Origin: Cephalopachus bancanus
Taxonomy: Eukaryota; Chordata; Mammalia; Primates; Tarsiidae
Assembly: GCA_027257055.1 (NCBI GenBank)
Contig: JAPVLO010000044.1
Coordinates: 4,278,001 to 4,342,000 of the forward strand
Reading direction: 5' to 3'
DNA length: 64,000 bases
A model generated the notes under the pieces. That model ran no database searches. It was not told where the DNA came from and was given only the letters and a program-made list of their open reading frames with translations. Shown here one piece after another: positions 36,819 to 49,035 of the stretch (position 1 is the stretch's first letter; the number at the start of each line of letters is the position of its first letter). The translations under genes and the position numbers were made by a program.

Positions 36819-37082
36819 GCAAATCCAAAATTAATAGAAGGAAAGAAAGAATAAAAATCAGAAGGGGGAGCAATATGGCCACTGATAATCAGCTAGAGTG
36901 AATCTCTCTCCCATGGAATGAACCAAATAGAGAGTGCCTCAGCACTCAGAGAGGAATGAGACCAGCAGCACATCCCACAGCTCACCAGAGAATTGACAAG
37001 ACCACAACGTGCTAAGAAAAAATCAATCAGCCTGGGTTAGAACTAGGCAGGCTCACCCAGAACACTGCACAAACCATAAGCA

Positions 37083-37370
37083 AGCCAGGCACATGGCTAC
37101 GCTTATAATTCCAGCACTTTGGGAAACAGAGGCGAGAGAATTGCCAGAGCCCACAGGCTCGAAACCAGCCTGGGCAACATGGCAAGACTTCATCTCTAAA
37201 ATAAATCAAAAAATTAGTTAGATGTGGTGGTGCATGCCTGCATCTCCAGCTATTTGGAAGGCTGAAGTGGAAGGATCATCTGAGCTCAGCAGATCGAGGC
37301 TGCAGTGGCCGTGAGTGTGCCACTGCACTCCAGCCTGGGTGACAGACTGAGGCTCCAACTCAAAAAAAAA
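37083..37370 (+). mobile_element. Alu
   Basis: A dimer inside the L1 5'UTR. The TSD AAACCATAAGCA (37071-37082) / AAACCACAAGCA (37371-37382) has one mismatch. Confidence 0.95.
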
Positions 37371-39364
37371 AAACCACAAGCAGGCTTCACACAGGTGAGG
37401 TAAGTGAGAGGAATTCAGGAGTTCTGTACTCCTGTCACAGACTTAGAAAGTCCCCTGAGTCTCATGGGACTCCAGTCCCTCACAGAAACGTGCCTTACCC
37501 ACAGCTGTGCTCTGCTGAAACCCACATGGAGTGGTCCAGACATAAAAGGCCTGAGTGGCTCCAGCCACCCTGCCCTGGGAATTTAACCCTTGCTGGCAGC
37601 TCCTTTCCAGCTGGCCAGGGAAGGAATGTGAAGACCTGGCACTTGCATTTGTCCCAAGGGCAAATTTCTGCCACAACACTTTCTGGGTGGGCTGCAGTGA
37701 GAAGACCTGGGGCTGGCTGCAATTTTACATTATGAATGCAGACTGTCTGAAGCAAAGGCAGGGGAGTTAGGTGGGACTTATTGCCCCAGCAACCCCTCAC
37801 TCCCTGAACTCTTGGGCAGCCTCTACAAAACAGCAGTGTTATCCCAGCAGCCAGGGGACTCCTTCCCAATTCCCACTGGGATAGCCAATTGTGCACCCAG
37901 GTGGGGAGCTGGAGTGCATCTCCCCACCCCCTCTTAAGAGTGCAAAAGGGACTGGAACTTTGGTAGACCCCATCGCCTCACACATCATATAGGTCATCTG
38001 TCTACCTCCGATGTGCAAAACAGGCCAAGCAGAAAGCCCACAGTCACCTTTGCAGCTGGCTTTCTCCTGCAAGCCACCTCCAGGCCAGAGGTCAACTGGC
38101 ACAGCTTATTATATCTGATATAACTCAGCTCTTGGGATGGTCTGATTCCAGATCTCAGTTAAGACCACTGTCTAAGTCATTTCCACTCAGGACAACGTAA
38201 GCCTGTGAACGTACCCAGCACAGCACCACCACAGCTGCAACTGAGAAACTCACCATACTAAGGCTATACATAACCAAGAAAACCCTACAAAGTCAATGTC
38301 ATCCCCCTGACAATCTCACTGGAACGGGCGCTTGCACTTGCTGTTGTGAAATTTGAGGACAGGTCAGCTCAGTTCAGCTCTACCTACTATTGTCCCCCCT
38401 CAGGAGATAAGAGCAAATCCCATGTTGCTATACATCTTGCAAACTAGACCACAGTCTGAGGCATCAAAGAGCTTTTCCAGAGGGTCCTCCAAAGGTGTCA
38501 GTGACCAGCTCTTCTCTGAACTCAACCCCTATGCCGTCACACCACCAGATCTCTTGCAGCTACTCCCTAGCCTGAATTGTGGCGGCCCCATAAGGCAGCT
38601 AGATCCAGAAGAACAGCAGAACTCACAGATATTGGGCCTTCACACCTTACCACTCCTAGGAGGAAGGGGAGTGCATCACATCAGGGAAGCACCCATGGGA
38701 CAAATAAATAAACACAGCCAGAGTACAGGCTTCTCTGTGTCACAGATATCCTGGCCCAAAGAAAGTTTCCTTCAGCAGAGACACAGACACAGTGCTGGAC
38801 TCAGTGGAGGAAGGCACCACTTCTACCCCAGCAGTTAGGCAGCCCTAGTGACCCTGAAGGGTTGGGGAGAAAAGGACTTCGCCCCCATGCTCACCACTGC
38901 AAACATTTTGCTTCTCTCGAGGGAGATCAGTAGGAGTGTACCTGTCAACATCCTTTCTATAGCACTCTGGGGTAATGGCAACTCCACAGGAGGCAGACCT
39001 TTCAGAGACAGGCTAGCACAAGGAGTAGAATCCCACTTTCTCCCTACAAGGAACTTCAAGACTCCTACAGATACACAGAGGTGTATGTCTGATCTAAAAA
39101 TTCAGAACAGGACAGAAGCATAATGGGAAAATGGACCACTTTCCTACAAGGTAATAGTGGAACTGAGGTGGCTCCCACCCCTGGCTCCTGACAAAGGCGT
39201 CAGTGCACTTAACTGGGACTTACCCCAGCTGTCCTATCAGGACTGAGGCTTTAGTTCACTATAGGAGTATGCATATTACCACTTGTTTCAGCTTCAACCC
39301 ATTCTTACCCACAGGATCCTCCTAATGGCCTAAAGACTGAATGGTTCAACACAGGGAAAAAAAT

Positions 39365-39412
39365 ACTGGAGGAGGGGAGAGAGAGAGAAATAAAGAGAGA
39401 AAGAGAGAGAGT
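39365..39412. repeat. (GA)n-rich low-complexity tract
   Basis: GAGAGAGAGA units with AAAGAGAG interruptions in the L1 5'UTR. Confidence 0.8.
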
Positions 39413-39650
39413 GTACCCACCATAATATTGGAAACAAGATAAGCTTCGGGAGCCCTCTGGGATTCCAGCCCTACAGGAGACAGTGAATCTACATACATGC
39501 ACACAATAATTGCTACTATAAGCAGCATCTGAGAAAGCTATCACAGAAAGATTCTCTATACACAAGGAACTCACACAGAGCCTAAACCACTGAAAGCACC
39601 AGTGCCAAAGCTAGACAGGTATAAACTGTATACAGTAAAGTCACATCCCT

Positions 39651-39935
39651 GGCCGTGGCTCACGCCTATAATCCCAGCACTTTGGGAGGCCAAAGTGGAA
39701 GGATTGCCTGAGCCCACAGGCTCAAGACCAGCCTGGGCAACTTGGAGAGACCTTGTCTCTACAGTAAATCAAAAAATTAGCCGGGTGTGGTGGGGCTTGC
39801 CTGTACTTCCAGCTACTTGGAAGGCTAAGGCGGAAGGATCACCTGAGCCCAATTGGTCAAGGCTGCAGTGGCCAGGAGCACACTACTGCCCCCAGCCTGG
39901 ATGACAGAGCAAGACTCCAACTCAAGAAAGAAATA
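39651..39935 (+). mobile_element. Alu, first ~13 bases missing
   Basis: The dimer begins GGCCGTGGCTCACGCC. The 17 bp TSD AGTAAAGTCACATCCCT is exact at 39634-39650 and 39936-39952. Confidence 0.96.
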
Positions 39936-40133
39936 AGTAAAGTCACATCCCTAAGGGGAGAAAAAAACTGAATAAAAAAGAAATCTAACAATAAAAAGAA
40001 GACATTCTACTCAAATGAGAAGGAATCAGAAAAACAATCCCACTAACTCTTCAGCAATGGACCATAACAAACATGAAATATTTGAAAGTGCAAAGATAGA
40101 TTTCAAAAGGTTGAATATAAAAGATCCAAGAGA

Positions 40134-40425
40134 AGCTGGGCTCGGTGGCTCAGCCTGTAATCCCGCGCCTTTGGGAGGCTGAGGTGAGTGGATTGCCTGA
40201 GCCCGCGGGTTCGAGACCCACCTGGGCAGTGAAACCTCATCTCTGCAATAAAATCAGCCAGGCGTGGTAGCACATGCCTGTAATTCCGGCTACTTGGAAG
40301 GCTGAGGCAGAAGGATCGCCGGACCCAGCAGGTCGAGGCTACAGTGGCCGAGAGTGGCCACTGCACTCCAGTCTGGGCAACAGAGTGAGACTTCAACTCA
40401 AAAAAATAAAATAAAAAAATAAAAT
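40134..40425 (+). mobile_element. Alu, young subfamily
   Basis: A dimer with CCCGCGCCTTTGGGAGG, the shortened GGGCAGTGAAACC junction and GCGGGTTCGAGACCC. The TSD AAGATCCAAGAGA is exact at 40121-40133 and 40426-40438. Confidence 0.96.
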
Positions 40426-40439
40426 AAGATCCAAGAGAG

Positions 40440-40729
40440 AGCCGGGCTTGGTGGCTCAGCCTGTAATCTAGTGCTTTGCGAGGCTGAGGTGAGTGGATTG
40501 CCTGAGCCCACAGGTTCGAGACCAACCTGGGGAACTCAGAGAGACCTTGTCTCTACAATAAATCAAAAAATTAGCCGGGCATGGTAGCGTATGTCTGTAA
40601 TTCCAGCTACTCAGAAGGCTGAGGCAGAAGAATCACTGGAGCCCAGAAGGTTGACACTGGGGTGCCCGTGAGCATGTATGCCACTGCACCCCAGCCTGAG
40701 CGAAGGAGTGAGACTCCAACTAAAAAAAA
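40440..40729 (+). mobile_element. Alu, head-to-tail neighbour at the same target
   Basis: A dimer starting GAGCCGGGCTTGGTGGC. The left target copy is the shared AAGATCCAAGAGA (40426-40438); the right copy is the diverged AAAATCCAAAAGA (40730-40742). This is the older of the two, because its right flank carries more changes. Confidence 0.94.
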
Positions 40730-40890
40730 AAAATCCAAAAGAAAGTTAAAAACCAACATGAAAAAACAAAAAACCTATTCAGGACATGAATTAAAATTTC
40801 TCCAAAAAATGAGACACTTTAAAACAAAACCAAGCTGAACTTCTAGAAATAAAAGACTCATTTAGGGAAGAACAAAATGCAGAGAAAAGT

Positions 40891-41179
40891 TTTTTTTTTT
40901 TTTTGAGTTGGAGTCTCACTGTGTTGCCCAGACTAGAGTGCAGTGGCCGCTCACGGCCACCGCAGCCTCGACCTGCTGGGCTCTGGCGATCCTTCCGCCT
41001 CAGTCTTCCGAGTAGCTGGAACTACAGGCGCGCGCTACCACGCCCGGCTGATTTTTTGATTTATTGTAGAGATGAGGTCTCGCTGCCCAGGGGGGTCTTG
41101 AACCCGCGGGCTCAGGCAATCCACTCACCTCAGCCTCCCAAAGGCGCGGGATTACAGGCTGAGCCACCGAGCCTGGCTT
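40891..41179 (-). mobile_element. Alu, young subfamily
   Basis: An antisense dimer. The TSD GAGAAAAGTTTT is exact at 40882-40893 and 41180-41191. The left arm is shortened (CTCGCTGCCCAGG). Confidence 0.95.
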
Positions 41180-41543
41180 GAGAAAAGTTTTAACAGGAGA
41201 CTAGAACAAGTAGGAGAAAGTATTTCAGAACTTTAAGATAAGATGTTTGAATTAATCCAATCCAACAACAATTAAAAAAAAAAAGAATCAACAGAATGGA
41301 GCAAAGCCTCCAAGAAACTGGGATTATGTAAAATGCCCAAGCCTAAGAATAATAAATATTCTTAAAGAAGAAGAGAAAGCAACAGGTTTGGAAAACCTAT
41401 TTGAGGGAATGATTGAGGAAAATATCCCTGGCCTTGCCAGAGATTTAAACATACAGATACCAGAAATCCAAAGAATTTCCAGGAGATTTATTGCAAAGAA
41501 GTCAACACCAAGGCATAAAGTCATCAGGTTAAAGGTTAGTGTA

Positions 41544-41831
<288 letters not shown>

Positions 41832-43482
41832 AAAGTTACTGTAAAGGAAAGAATTTTAACAGCAGTGAGACAAAAGCATCAAATAATTTAAAAAGGTAAA
41901 CCTATATGACTAACCATAGTCTTCTCAGCAGAAACCCCACGAACCAGAAGGGATTGAGGCCCTAACTTCAATTTTCTCAAACAGAATAATTCTCAGCCAA
42001 GAATTTTATATCCTGTAAAACTAAGTTTCATTAGTGAAGAAGAAATAAAGTCTTTCTCAGATAAGCAAACACTGAGGGAATTTGTCATCACTAGACAGTT
42101 CTACAAGAAATATTTAAAGGATTTGTAAATATTGAAACAAAAGGTTGAAATACACTAGTAGAAAAATACTGGAAATTTAAAAGCTCACAAGGCTTATAGA
42201 AAACACCAACATAACAGAGGAAGAAAAAAAGCAACCAGGTACCAGCCCACATGATAAATGGAACAGTACCTTACATATCATTATTAACCCTGATTGTAAA
42301 TGGTCTAAGTGCCCCACTTAAGAGATATAGATTGGCAGAATAGATTTTTTAAAAACACAATCTAAATATCTGCTGCCTTCAAGAGTTCCAGTTAGCACAC
42401 AAAGTCTCCTTTAGACTCAAGTTAAAGGGGTGGAAAAAAATTTCCTTGCAAATGAAAACCAAGGATGAGCAGGTGTAGCCATTCTCATATCAGAAAACAC
42501 AGACTTTAAATTAACAACAGTAAAAAAAAAAAAAAGATAAAGGAGATCATTATATAATGATAAAGGGATCAATTCAACAAGAAGATATAACAATTTAAAA
42601 TATATATGCACCTAACACTAGAGCTACCAACTTCAAAAAACAAATTCTACTAGACCTAAGAATAGAGGAGCGATACAATAATAGTAAGAGACCTCAACAT
42701 TCCACTGACAGCAATAGACAGACCATTAAGGCAGAGACTCAACAAAGAAACGTTGGAGTTAAAATAGGCCTTAGAGAAAATTGAATCTAACAGACCTCAA
42801 CAGAACATTCTACTCCTCACCAAACTACAAATTATATACTTTTTTCATCAGTACATAGGACATTAACCAAGTTAAACCATATGATAGGCTACAAATCAAG
42901 TTTCAATAAATTCAAAAAAAATCAAAATCATGTCAAGTACCTTCTCAGACCACATGAAATAAAACTAGAAATCAACTCCAAGAAGAATTCTCAATGGAAA
43001 GTAAACCATCTGCCCCTCAATGATTTTTGGAGCAACAATGAAATCAAGATGGAAATTTTTAATTCCTCAAAATGAATGACCACAAGTTATCAAAATATCT
43101 TGGAAACAGCCAAAGCTGTGCTCAGAGGAAAAGTTATAGCATTTAAGGCCATATTTTTTAAAAAACGAAAAGATCACATATTGACAACCTAACATTTCAT
43201 CTCAAGGAACTAGAAAAACAGGAACAAACCAAACCCAAAGCCAGCAGAAGGAAAGAAATAATAAAGATCAGAGCAGAACCAAATGAAATTGAAACAAAAA
43301 ATACAAAGAATTAATGAAACAAAAAAATAGTTTTTTTAAAAAAGATAAGCAAAAGTTGATAGCCCACTAACTAGATTAAGAAAAAAAGAGAGGAGATTCA
43401 AATTACCTCAATCAGAAATGAAAATGGAGACTTTGAAACTGATACCACAGAAATACAAAACACTATCCAAGGTTATTATTAT

Positions 43483-43757
43483 TTGAGTCGGAGTCTATTG
43501 CCCAGACTGGAGTGCAGTGGCACGCTCACGGCCACCCCAGCATTGACTTGCTGGGCTCTAGCGAACCATCCACCTCAGCCTTCCAAGTAGCTGGAACTAC
43601 AGGCGCATGCTACACTACCCAGGTAATTTTTTTGATTTATTGTAGAGACGAGGTCTCGCCAAGTTGCCTGGACTGGTCTCGAACCCGCAGTCTCAGGCAA
43701 TCCACTTGCCTTAGCCTCCCAAAGTGCTGGGATTACAGGCTGAGCCACCGAGCCTGG
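43483..43757 (-). mobile_element. Alu
   Basis: An antisense dimer. The TSD CCAAGGTTATTATTA (43468-43482) / CCAAGATTATTATTA (43758-43772) has one mismatch. About 12 bases after GAGTCTATTGCCC are lost in the right arm. Confidence 0.95.
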
Positions 43758-43851
43758 CCCAAGATTATTATTAACACATCTACAAAAACAAACTAGACAA
43801 TCTAGAGGAAATGGATAAATTCATCCCCCAACATTGAATGAAGAAGAAATA

Positions 43852-44229
43852 GGCTGAGTGTGATGGCTCACACCTGTAATCCCAGCACTGTGGGAGGTGG
43901 AGGCAAGAGAATTGCCTGAGCCCAGGGGTTCAAGACCAGCCTGGGCAACTTGGTGAGAGCTTGTCTCTACAACAAATCAAAAAATTAGTGGGGCATGGTG
44001 CCACACACCTGTAGTTCCAGCTACTTGGAAGGTTGAGACAGAGGATTGTCTGAGTCTAGCAGGTCGAGGCTGTGTTGGCCATAAGTGTGCCAATGCACTC
44101 CAGCCTGGATGTCAGAGTGAGACTCTGACTCAAAGGAAGAAGGAGAGGGAGGGGGAGGGGAATAGAAGGGTGAGGAGAGAGGGAGAGGAAAGGGGAAGGG
44201 GGAAGGGGGAGAGAGAAGAAGAGGAAAAA
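43852..44229 (+). mobile_element. Alu with a ~95 bp purine-rich expanded tail
   Basis: The dimer ends CTCTGACTCAAAGG and is followed by AGGAGAGGGAGGGGGAGGGG-type sequence to 44229, where a poly-A would be expected. The exact TSD GAAGAAGAAATA (43840-43851, 44230-44241) shows that the purine tract belongs to the insertion. Confidence 0.93.
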
Positions 44230-44473
44230 GAAGAAGAAATAATAGAAACCCTGAACAGATCAATAACAAGTAGCCAGACTGAGTCAGTAATTAAAAATCT
44301 CCCAATAACAACATCAAATGTCCAAGACCTGATGGACTCACAATCAAATTCTACCAGACTTTTAAAGAAGAACTAGTACCAATTCTACTAAAGCTATTCT
44401 GTAAGATTTAAAAGGAGGGAATTCTCCCTAAACTATTTCTACAAATCCAGTATCACCCTAATACCAAAGCTAA

Positions 44474-44474
<1 letters not shown>

Positions 44475-44520
<46 letters not shown>
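44475..44520. repeat. (AC)n microsatellite in L1 ORF2
   Basis: About 23 AC units lie between AAAGCTAATGAAA and AAAAGAAAATTACAGACC, that is between the KP and ENYRPIS parts of the RT fingers. The array has expanded within a decayed coding sequence. Confidence 0.95.
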
Positions 44521-44525
<5 letters not shown>

Positions 44526-44804
44526 AAAATTACAGACCAATATCTCTGATGAATGTAGATGCAGAAATCCTCAACAAAATATAAGCAAACCAAATTCGGC
44601 AGCACACCAAAAATATAATCCACCATGATCAAGTGGGGTTTATCCCAGGGATGCAAGGATGGATCAACATACACAAGTCAATAAAATGTGATCCACCACA
44701 TAAACAGAATTAAAAACAAAAATCATATGATCATTTCAATAGATGCAGAAAAACATCTGATAAAATCCAGCATCACTTCATGATAAAACCCCTCAGCAAA
44801 ATAA

Positions 44805-45027
44805 ACATAGTGTTTGCTTATCTGAGAAAGACTTTCTCTTTGAGAAATCTCCATACCGATTTCTTTCTCCTGCCTGACTGCTAGGGCTTCCAGTACTATG
44901 ATGAATAGGAGTGGTGAAAGTGAGCATCCTTGCCTTGTTTAAGTTCTGAGGAGGAATGCTTTCAATTTTTTCCCCTTCAGGATGATGTTGGCTGTGGGTT
45001 TATCATATATGGCTTTTATTATAACCT
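44805..45027 (-). other. Inverted mosaic of L1 pieces inside the plus-strand L1
   Basis: The flanks read plus-strand ORF2, but this block reads antisense. 44864-45027 is RT text (complement: ACAAGGCAAGGATGCTCAC, i.e. the QGCPLSP region). 44836-44863 resembles text near the end of ORF2. 44809-44835 is a 27 bp exact complement of ORF1-region 42047-42073 of the same element. About 600 bp of ORF2 normally lying here is missing. Confidence 0.75.
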
Positions 45028-45854
45028 AAGAATGAACTTAACAAAGGAGGTGAAAGACCTCTATAAAGAAAACTACAAAACACTGAGAAAAAAAATTTGA
45101 AGAGGATGCAAACAAACGGAAAGACATTCCATGCTCATATATTAGAATAATTAATATTGCTGAAACAATAACACTACCCAAAGTAATCTCCAGATTCAAT
45201 GCATCCCTTTCCAAAATACCAATGACATTCTTCATAGTTATAGAAAAAAACCCTAAAATTGTATGGAACCACAAAAGATCCTGACTAGTCAAAGCAATCC
45301 TGAGCAAAAACAACAAAGCTGGAGGTATTACATTATCAAACTTCAAAATATACTACAAAACTGTAGTAATCAAAACAGCATGGTACTGGCATAAAAACAG
45401 GCACATAAGCCAATGGAACAGAATAGAGAACCTAGAAATTAATCCACATCTATACAGCCAACTAATTTTTGATAAATGTGCCAAGAACACTCATTGGGGA
45501 AATGACAGTTATTCAATAAGTGGTGCTAGGAAAACTGGACATCCATATGCAGGAGAATAAAACTAAACCCCCACCTCCCATCCTCATTCAACTCAAAATT
45601 GATCAAAGACCTTAATGTAATACCCAAAACAATAAAACCATTAGAAGAAAACATAGGGAAAAAGCTTCAGGGTATTGGTCTGTGAAAAGTTTTTATGAAT
45701 AAGACCTGAAAAGCACAGGAAAAAAGGCAAAACTAAACTAATAGGATTACAGCAAACCAAAAAACCACTGCACAGCAAAGGAAACAATGGAGTGGAAAGA
45801 CAACCTACAGAATGGGAGAAAATATTTGCAAACTACTCGGGGGATTAATATCAT

Positions 45855-45950
45855 TTCAACAGAGAAAGAAAGAGAAAGAGAGAGAGAAAGGGAAGGAAAG
45901 AAGGAAGGAGGCAGGGAGGGAGGAACGAAAGAAAAAAGAGGGAAAAAATT
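45855..45950. repeat. (GAAA)n/(GGAA)n purine tract
   Basis: AAAGAAAGAGAAAGAGAGAG followed by GGAAGGAAAGAAGGAAGGAG, interrupting ORF2 C-terminal text of the L1. Confidence 0.85.
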
Positions 45951-46062
45951 CTAAAAATGGAAAAATAAAAAATAATACATTTTAAAATGGACAAATGATC
46001 TGAACAGACATTTCTCAAAAGAAGACATAGTATGGCCAAAAAATAGCTTTAAAGATGCTCAA

Positions 46063-46359
46063 TGGCTGGGCTTGGTGGCTCAGCCTATAATCCCAGCACT
46101 TTGGGAGGCCTAGGTGAGAGGATTGCCTGAGCTCAGGCATTCAAGACCAGCCCGGGGCAACTTGGTGAGACCTCGTCTCTACAATAAATCAAAAAATTAG
46201 CCAGGCGTGGTAGCATGCGCCTATAGTTCGGCTACTCAGAAGACTGAGGCAGAAGAATCGCCGGAGCCCAGCCGGCATGAGTGTAGGGTAGCCATGAGTG
46301 TGCCACTGCACTCCAGCCTGGACGATGGAGTGAGACTCTGACTCAAAAAAAAAAAAAAA
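46063..46359 (+). mobile_element. Alu
   Basis: A dimer with a long poly-A. The TSD AAAGATGCTCAA is exact at 46051-46062 and 46360-46371. Confidence 0.96.
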
Positions 46360-47199
46360 AAAGATGCTCAACATCACATCACTAATCATCAAAACCATAA
46401 AGAGGTTTTACCTCATCCCAATTATAATGATTCTTATCAAAAAGACAAAAAAGTAACAAATGCTAGCAAAGATGCAGAGAAAAGGGAATTCTTATATACC
46501 CTTGGTGGGAATGTAAACTAATACTGCCTCTATGGTGAACAATAAGGAGGTTCCACAAAAACTAAAAACAGAACTACTATACTATCCAGCAATCACACTA
46601 CTGGGAATTTATCCAAAGGAAAGGAAATCACTATATCTCAGAGACATCTGCACCCCCGTGTTTATTGCAGCACTATTTACAATAGCTAAAATACAGACTC
46701 AACCTAGGTGTCCAACAACAAAGGAACAGATGAGAAAATGTGATATATATACACAGTGGAATGCTATTCTGCCATAAGAAAAAATGAAATCCTGTCATTT
46801 GCAGCAACATGAATGGAATTGGAGGACATTAAGTGAAATAAGCCCAAACAGAAAGTTAAACACCACATACTCTCAATCATATGTGGAAGCTGGAAAAAAA
46901 AAAAGATCTCATAGAAGTAGAGAGTAGAAAAGAGGAAACTAGAGGCTCAAAAGGATGGAGGAAGAAAGGACTAGGAAGAGATTTGTTAAAGGAGACAAAA
47001 TTACAACTAGGTAGAAGGAATGAGTTCCAGTATTCTATACCACTGAAGGATGACTGTAGTTATCGTAATATATAGCTTCAAATAGTCATAAGAAAAATAC
47101 CGAACACTCCCAACACACACAAAAAAGTGTCTTCAACTTGATGGAGCTTATGCTGAGAAACAAAGTTTATATTTTTATTTGCATCTTCTTTAGATTTAA

Positions 47200-47487
47200 T
47201 TTTTTTTTTTGAGTTGGAGTCTCACTCTGTCGCCCAGACTGGAGTGCAGTGGCCGCTCCCAGCCACCGCAGGCTTGACCTGCTGGGCTCAGGCGATTCTT
47301 CCGCCTCAGCCTTCCAAGTAGCTGGAACAACAGGCGCGCATTATCACGCCCAGCTAATTTTTGATTTATTGTAGAGATGAGGTCTCACCAAGTTGCCCAG
47401 GTGGGTCTCGAGCCTGCGAGCTCAGACAATCCACTCACCTCAGCCTCCCAAAGCACGGGATTACAGGTTGAACCACCGAGCCCGGCC
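47200..47487 (-). mobile_element. Alu
   Basis: An antisense dimer with an 11-T start, just beyond the L1 3' end, finishing GAGCCCGGCC. It has the GTGGCCGCTCCCAGCCACC right-arm palindrome. No clear TSD (TTTAATTTTT vs CCCAATTTTT). Confidence 0.94.
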
Positions 47488-47561
47488 AGAACCCAATTTT
47501 TAAATAGAGCTTCCACTGTATATATTCAGTCTGGATTGAGGTTGTTATTTTGGGGAGACTT

Positions 47562-47930
47562 GAATTAGTTTGCTAAGACTACCATAACAAAATACTACAG
47601 ACTGGGTGACTTAAACAACAGAAATGTATTTTCTCACAGTTCTGGAGGCTGGAAGTTCAATATCAACGTGTCAGCAGGGTTGCTTTCTTCTGAGGACTCT
47701 CCTTGCTTTGTAGATGGCCACCTTCTCCCTCTGGGCTCACGTGGCCTTTCCTTTGTATGTGTGGGTGTCCTAGTCTCCTCTTACAAGAACGCCAGTCATA
47801 CTGCATTATGGCTCTCCCATAATAAATCATTTTACCTTAATCACCTCTTAAATACAACTGCATTCTGAGGTAGTGGAGTTTAGGTTTTCAACATGTGAAT
47901 TTGGTGGGGTGCACAACTCAGTTCATAACA
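47562..47930 (-). mobile_element. MLT1-like MaLR LTR, antisense
   Basis: GACTACCATAACAAAATACT, TTTTCTCACAGTTCTGGAGG and TTCTGAGGTAGTGGAGTTTA down to GCACAACTCAGTTCATAACA follow the complement of an MLT1-type LTR of the ancient ERVL-MaLR group; a solo LTR of about 370 bp. Its segment 47600-47706 recurs, identical and inverted, at 49462-49568. Confidence 0.9.
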
Positions 47931-48394
47931 GGGTTTGAGTGCAGGACGGGAGAGAATGGTGACTTTGATATGAGGAGTGTGGCTGGAAGAATCAAATTGC
48001 AGGGGATTACAAAGGAAAAGGTAAAGTTTGAAAATAAAATGAGGAAGGAAAAAAGGCAACAAGAAAAGAGGTTTAAACATCTGAAGACATCACTTATTCT
48101 GGCAAAGAAGTCATTGGATCAAAATTTTGAAAAACATATTACTCATGGTCAAGAAGTGCTTATATATAAAAGACTGACAAGTTCCCAGAACATCCCAAAT
48201 CCATCAAACAACCACAGAGTGGTCTGGCTATGGATGGATTTAGAATGACATAAACCGACAGACTGGTCTTTTTGCAAAGGGAATGTGTGTAGAACATTTC
48301 AGGAAGATCAGGCAGAAACACAAGGATCTCTGTGCCTCAGATACTGTCCAGAAACAGGGAGCAGGGGGCATGGGGACTTCCCCAGGCACTTGCT
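47931..48394. other. Unique-looking DNA
   Basis: No repeat family recognised. An open plus-strand frame of 117 codons (47895-48248), rich in K/E, spans this and the end of the LTR. It has no recognisable domain and starts within the LTR, so I do not call it a gene. Confidence 0.4.
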
Positions 48395-49035
48395 AGCATT
48401 GCATTTCCTCCCTCCTTTGAAGTTAGGTGAGCCCATGTGACTAGCTTTAGCCAATGAAAAGTGAGTAGAAGGAACATGGGTTACCTGCAGAGGGAAGTTT
48501 TACAACAGTAATGGATTTGCTGTGGTCTTTCTCCTTCCTCTGTAATGGTTGAGTTGGAGACACTATCAGCTTTGATCCTTGAGGGACAATGATAAGGATA
48601 TCCCTTGGCAAGCCGGGCTCGGTGACTCAGCCTGTAATCCCAGCACTTTGGGAGGCTGAGGTGAGAGGATTGCCTGAGCCCGCGGGTTCAAGACCCGCCT
48701 GGGCAACTTGGCAAGACCTCATCTCTACAATAAATCAAAAAATTAGCCGGGCGTGGTAGAGTGCACCTGTAGTTCCAGCTACTTGGAAGGCTGCGGCAGA
48801 AGTATCGCTGGAGCCCAGCAGGTCAAGGCTGCGGTGGCCGGGAGCAGCCACTGCACTCCAGTCTGGGTGACAGAGTGAGACTCCAACTCAAAAAAAAAAA
48901 AAAAAGGATATCCCTCAGCTAACCCACATTGGATGTGTAGCATAAGCAAGAAATACACCTTTGTTGTGTGAAGCCATTGAGATTTAGGGATTATTTATTA
49001 CTGTAGCAGAACCCAGCTTATCCTGACTGATACAG
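48395..49035 (+). mobile_element. MaLR/MLT-like LTR split by an Alu
   Basis: CCCATGTGACTAGCTTTAGC opens the element. TGTTGTGTGAAGCCATTGAG and ACCCAGCTTATCCTGACTGA, then TACAG, close it, as in human LTRs ending ...CCTGACTGATACAG. The Alu at 48606 lies inside. The subfamily is not assigned. Confidence 0.65.
48606..48903 (+). mobile_element. Alu, young type
   Basis: A dimer with CCCGCGGGTTCAAGACCCGC in the left arm and a poly-A of 15. The TSD AAGGATATCCCT is exact at 48594-48605 and 48904-48915. Confidence 0.96.

Larger units (their letters stand above)
32716..36862 (+). mobile_element. L1 LINE with minisatellite 5'UTR, 3'-interrupted
   Basis: The L1 5' terminus GGAGTATGGAGCAAGATGG at 32716 is followed by a GC-rich 5'UTR (32716-34720) containing an ~80 bp tandem array. 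The ORF1 N-terminal region comes next (34900-35160), then an Alu, then ORF2 endonuclease (35480-36262: ATGCTGCCTACAAGAAACTC, CAGGACTGACCATATGTTAG). The ORF1-ORF2 junction is missing, deleted around the Alu at 35182. ORF2 text ends in GAAAGAATAAAAATCAGAA, where the next L1 begins. The frames are decayed. Confidence 0.85.
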
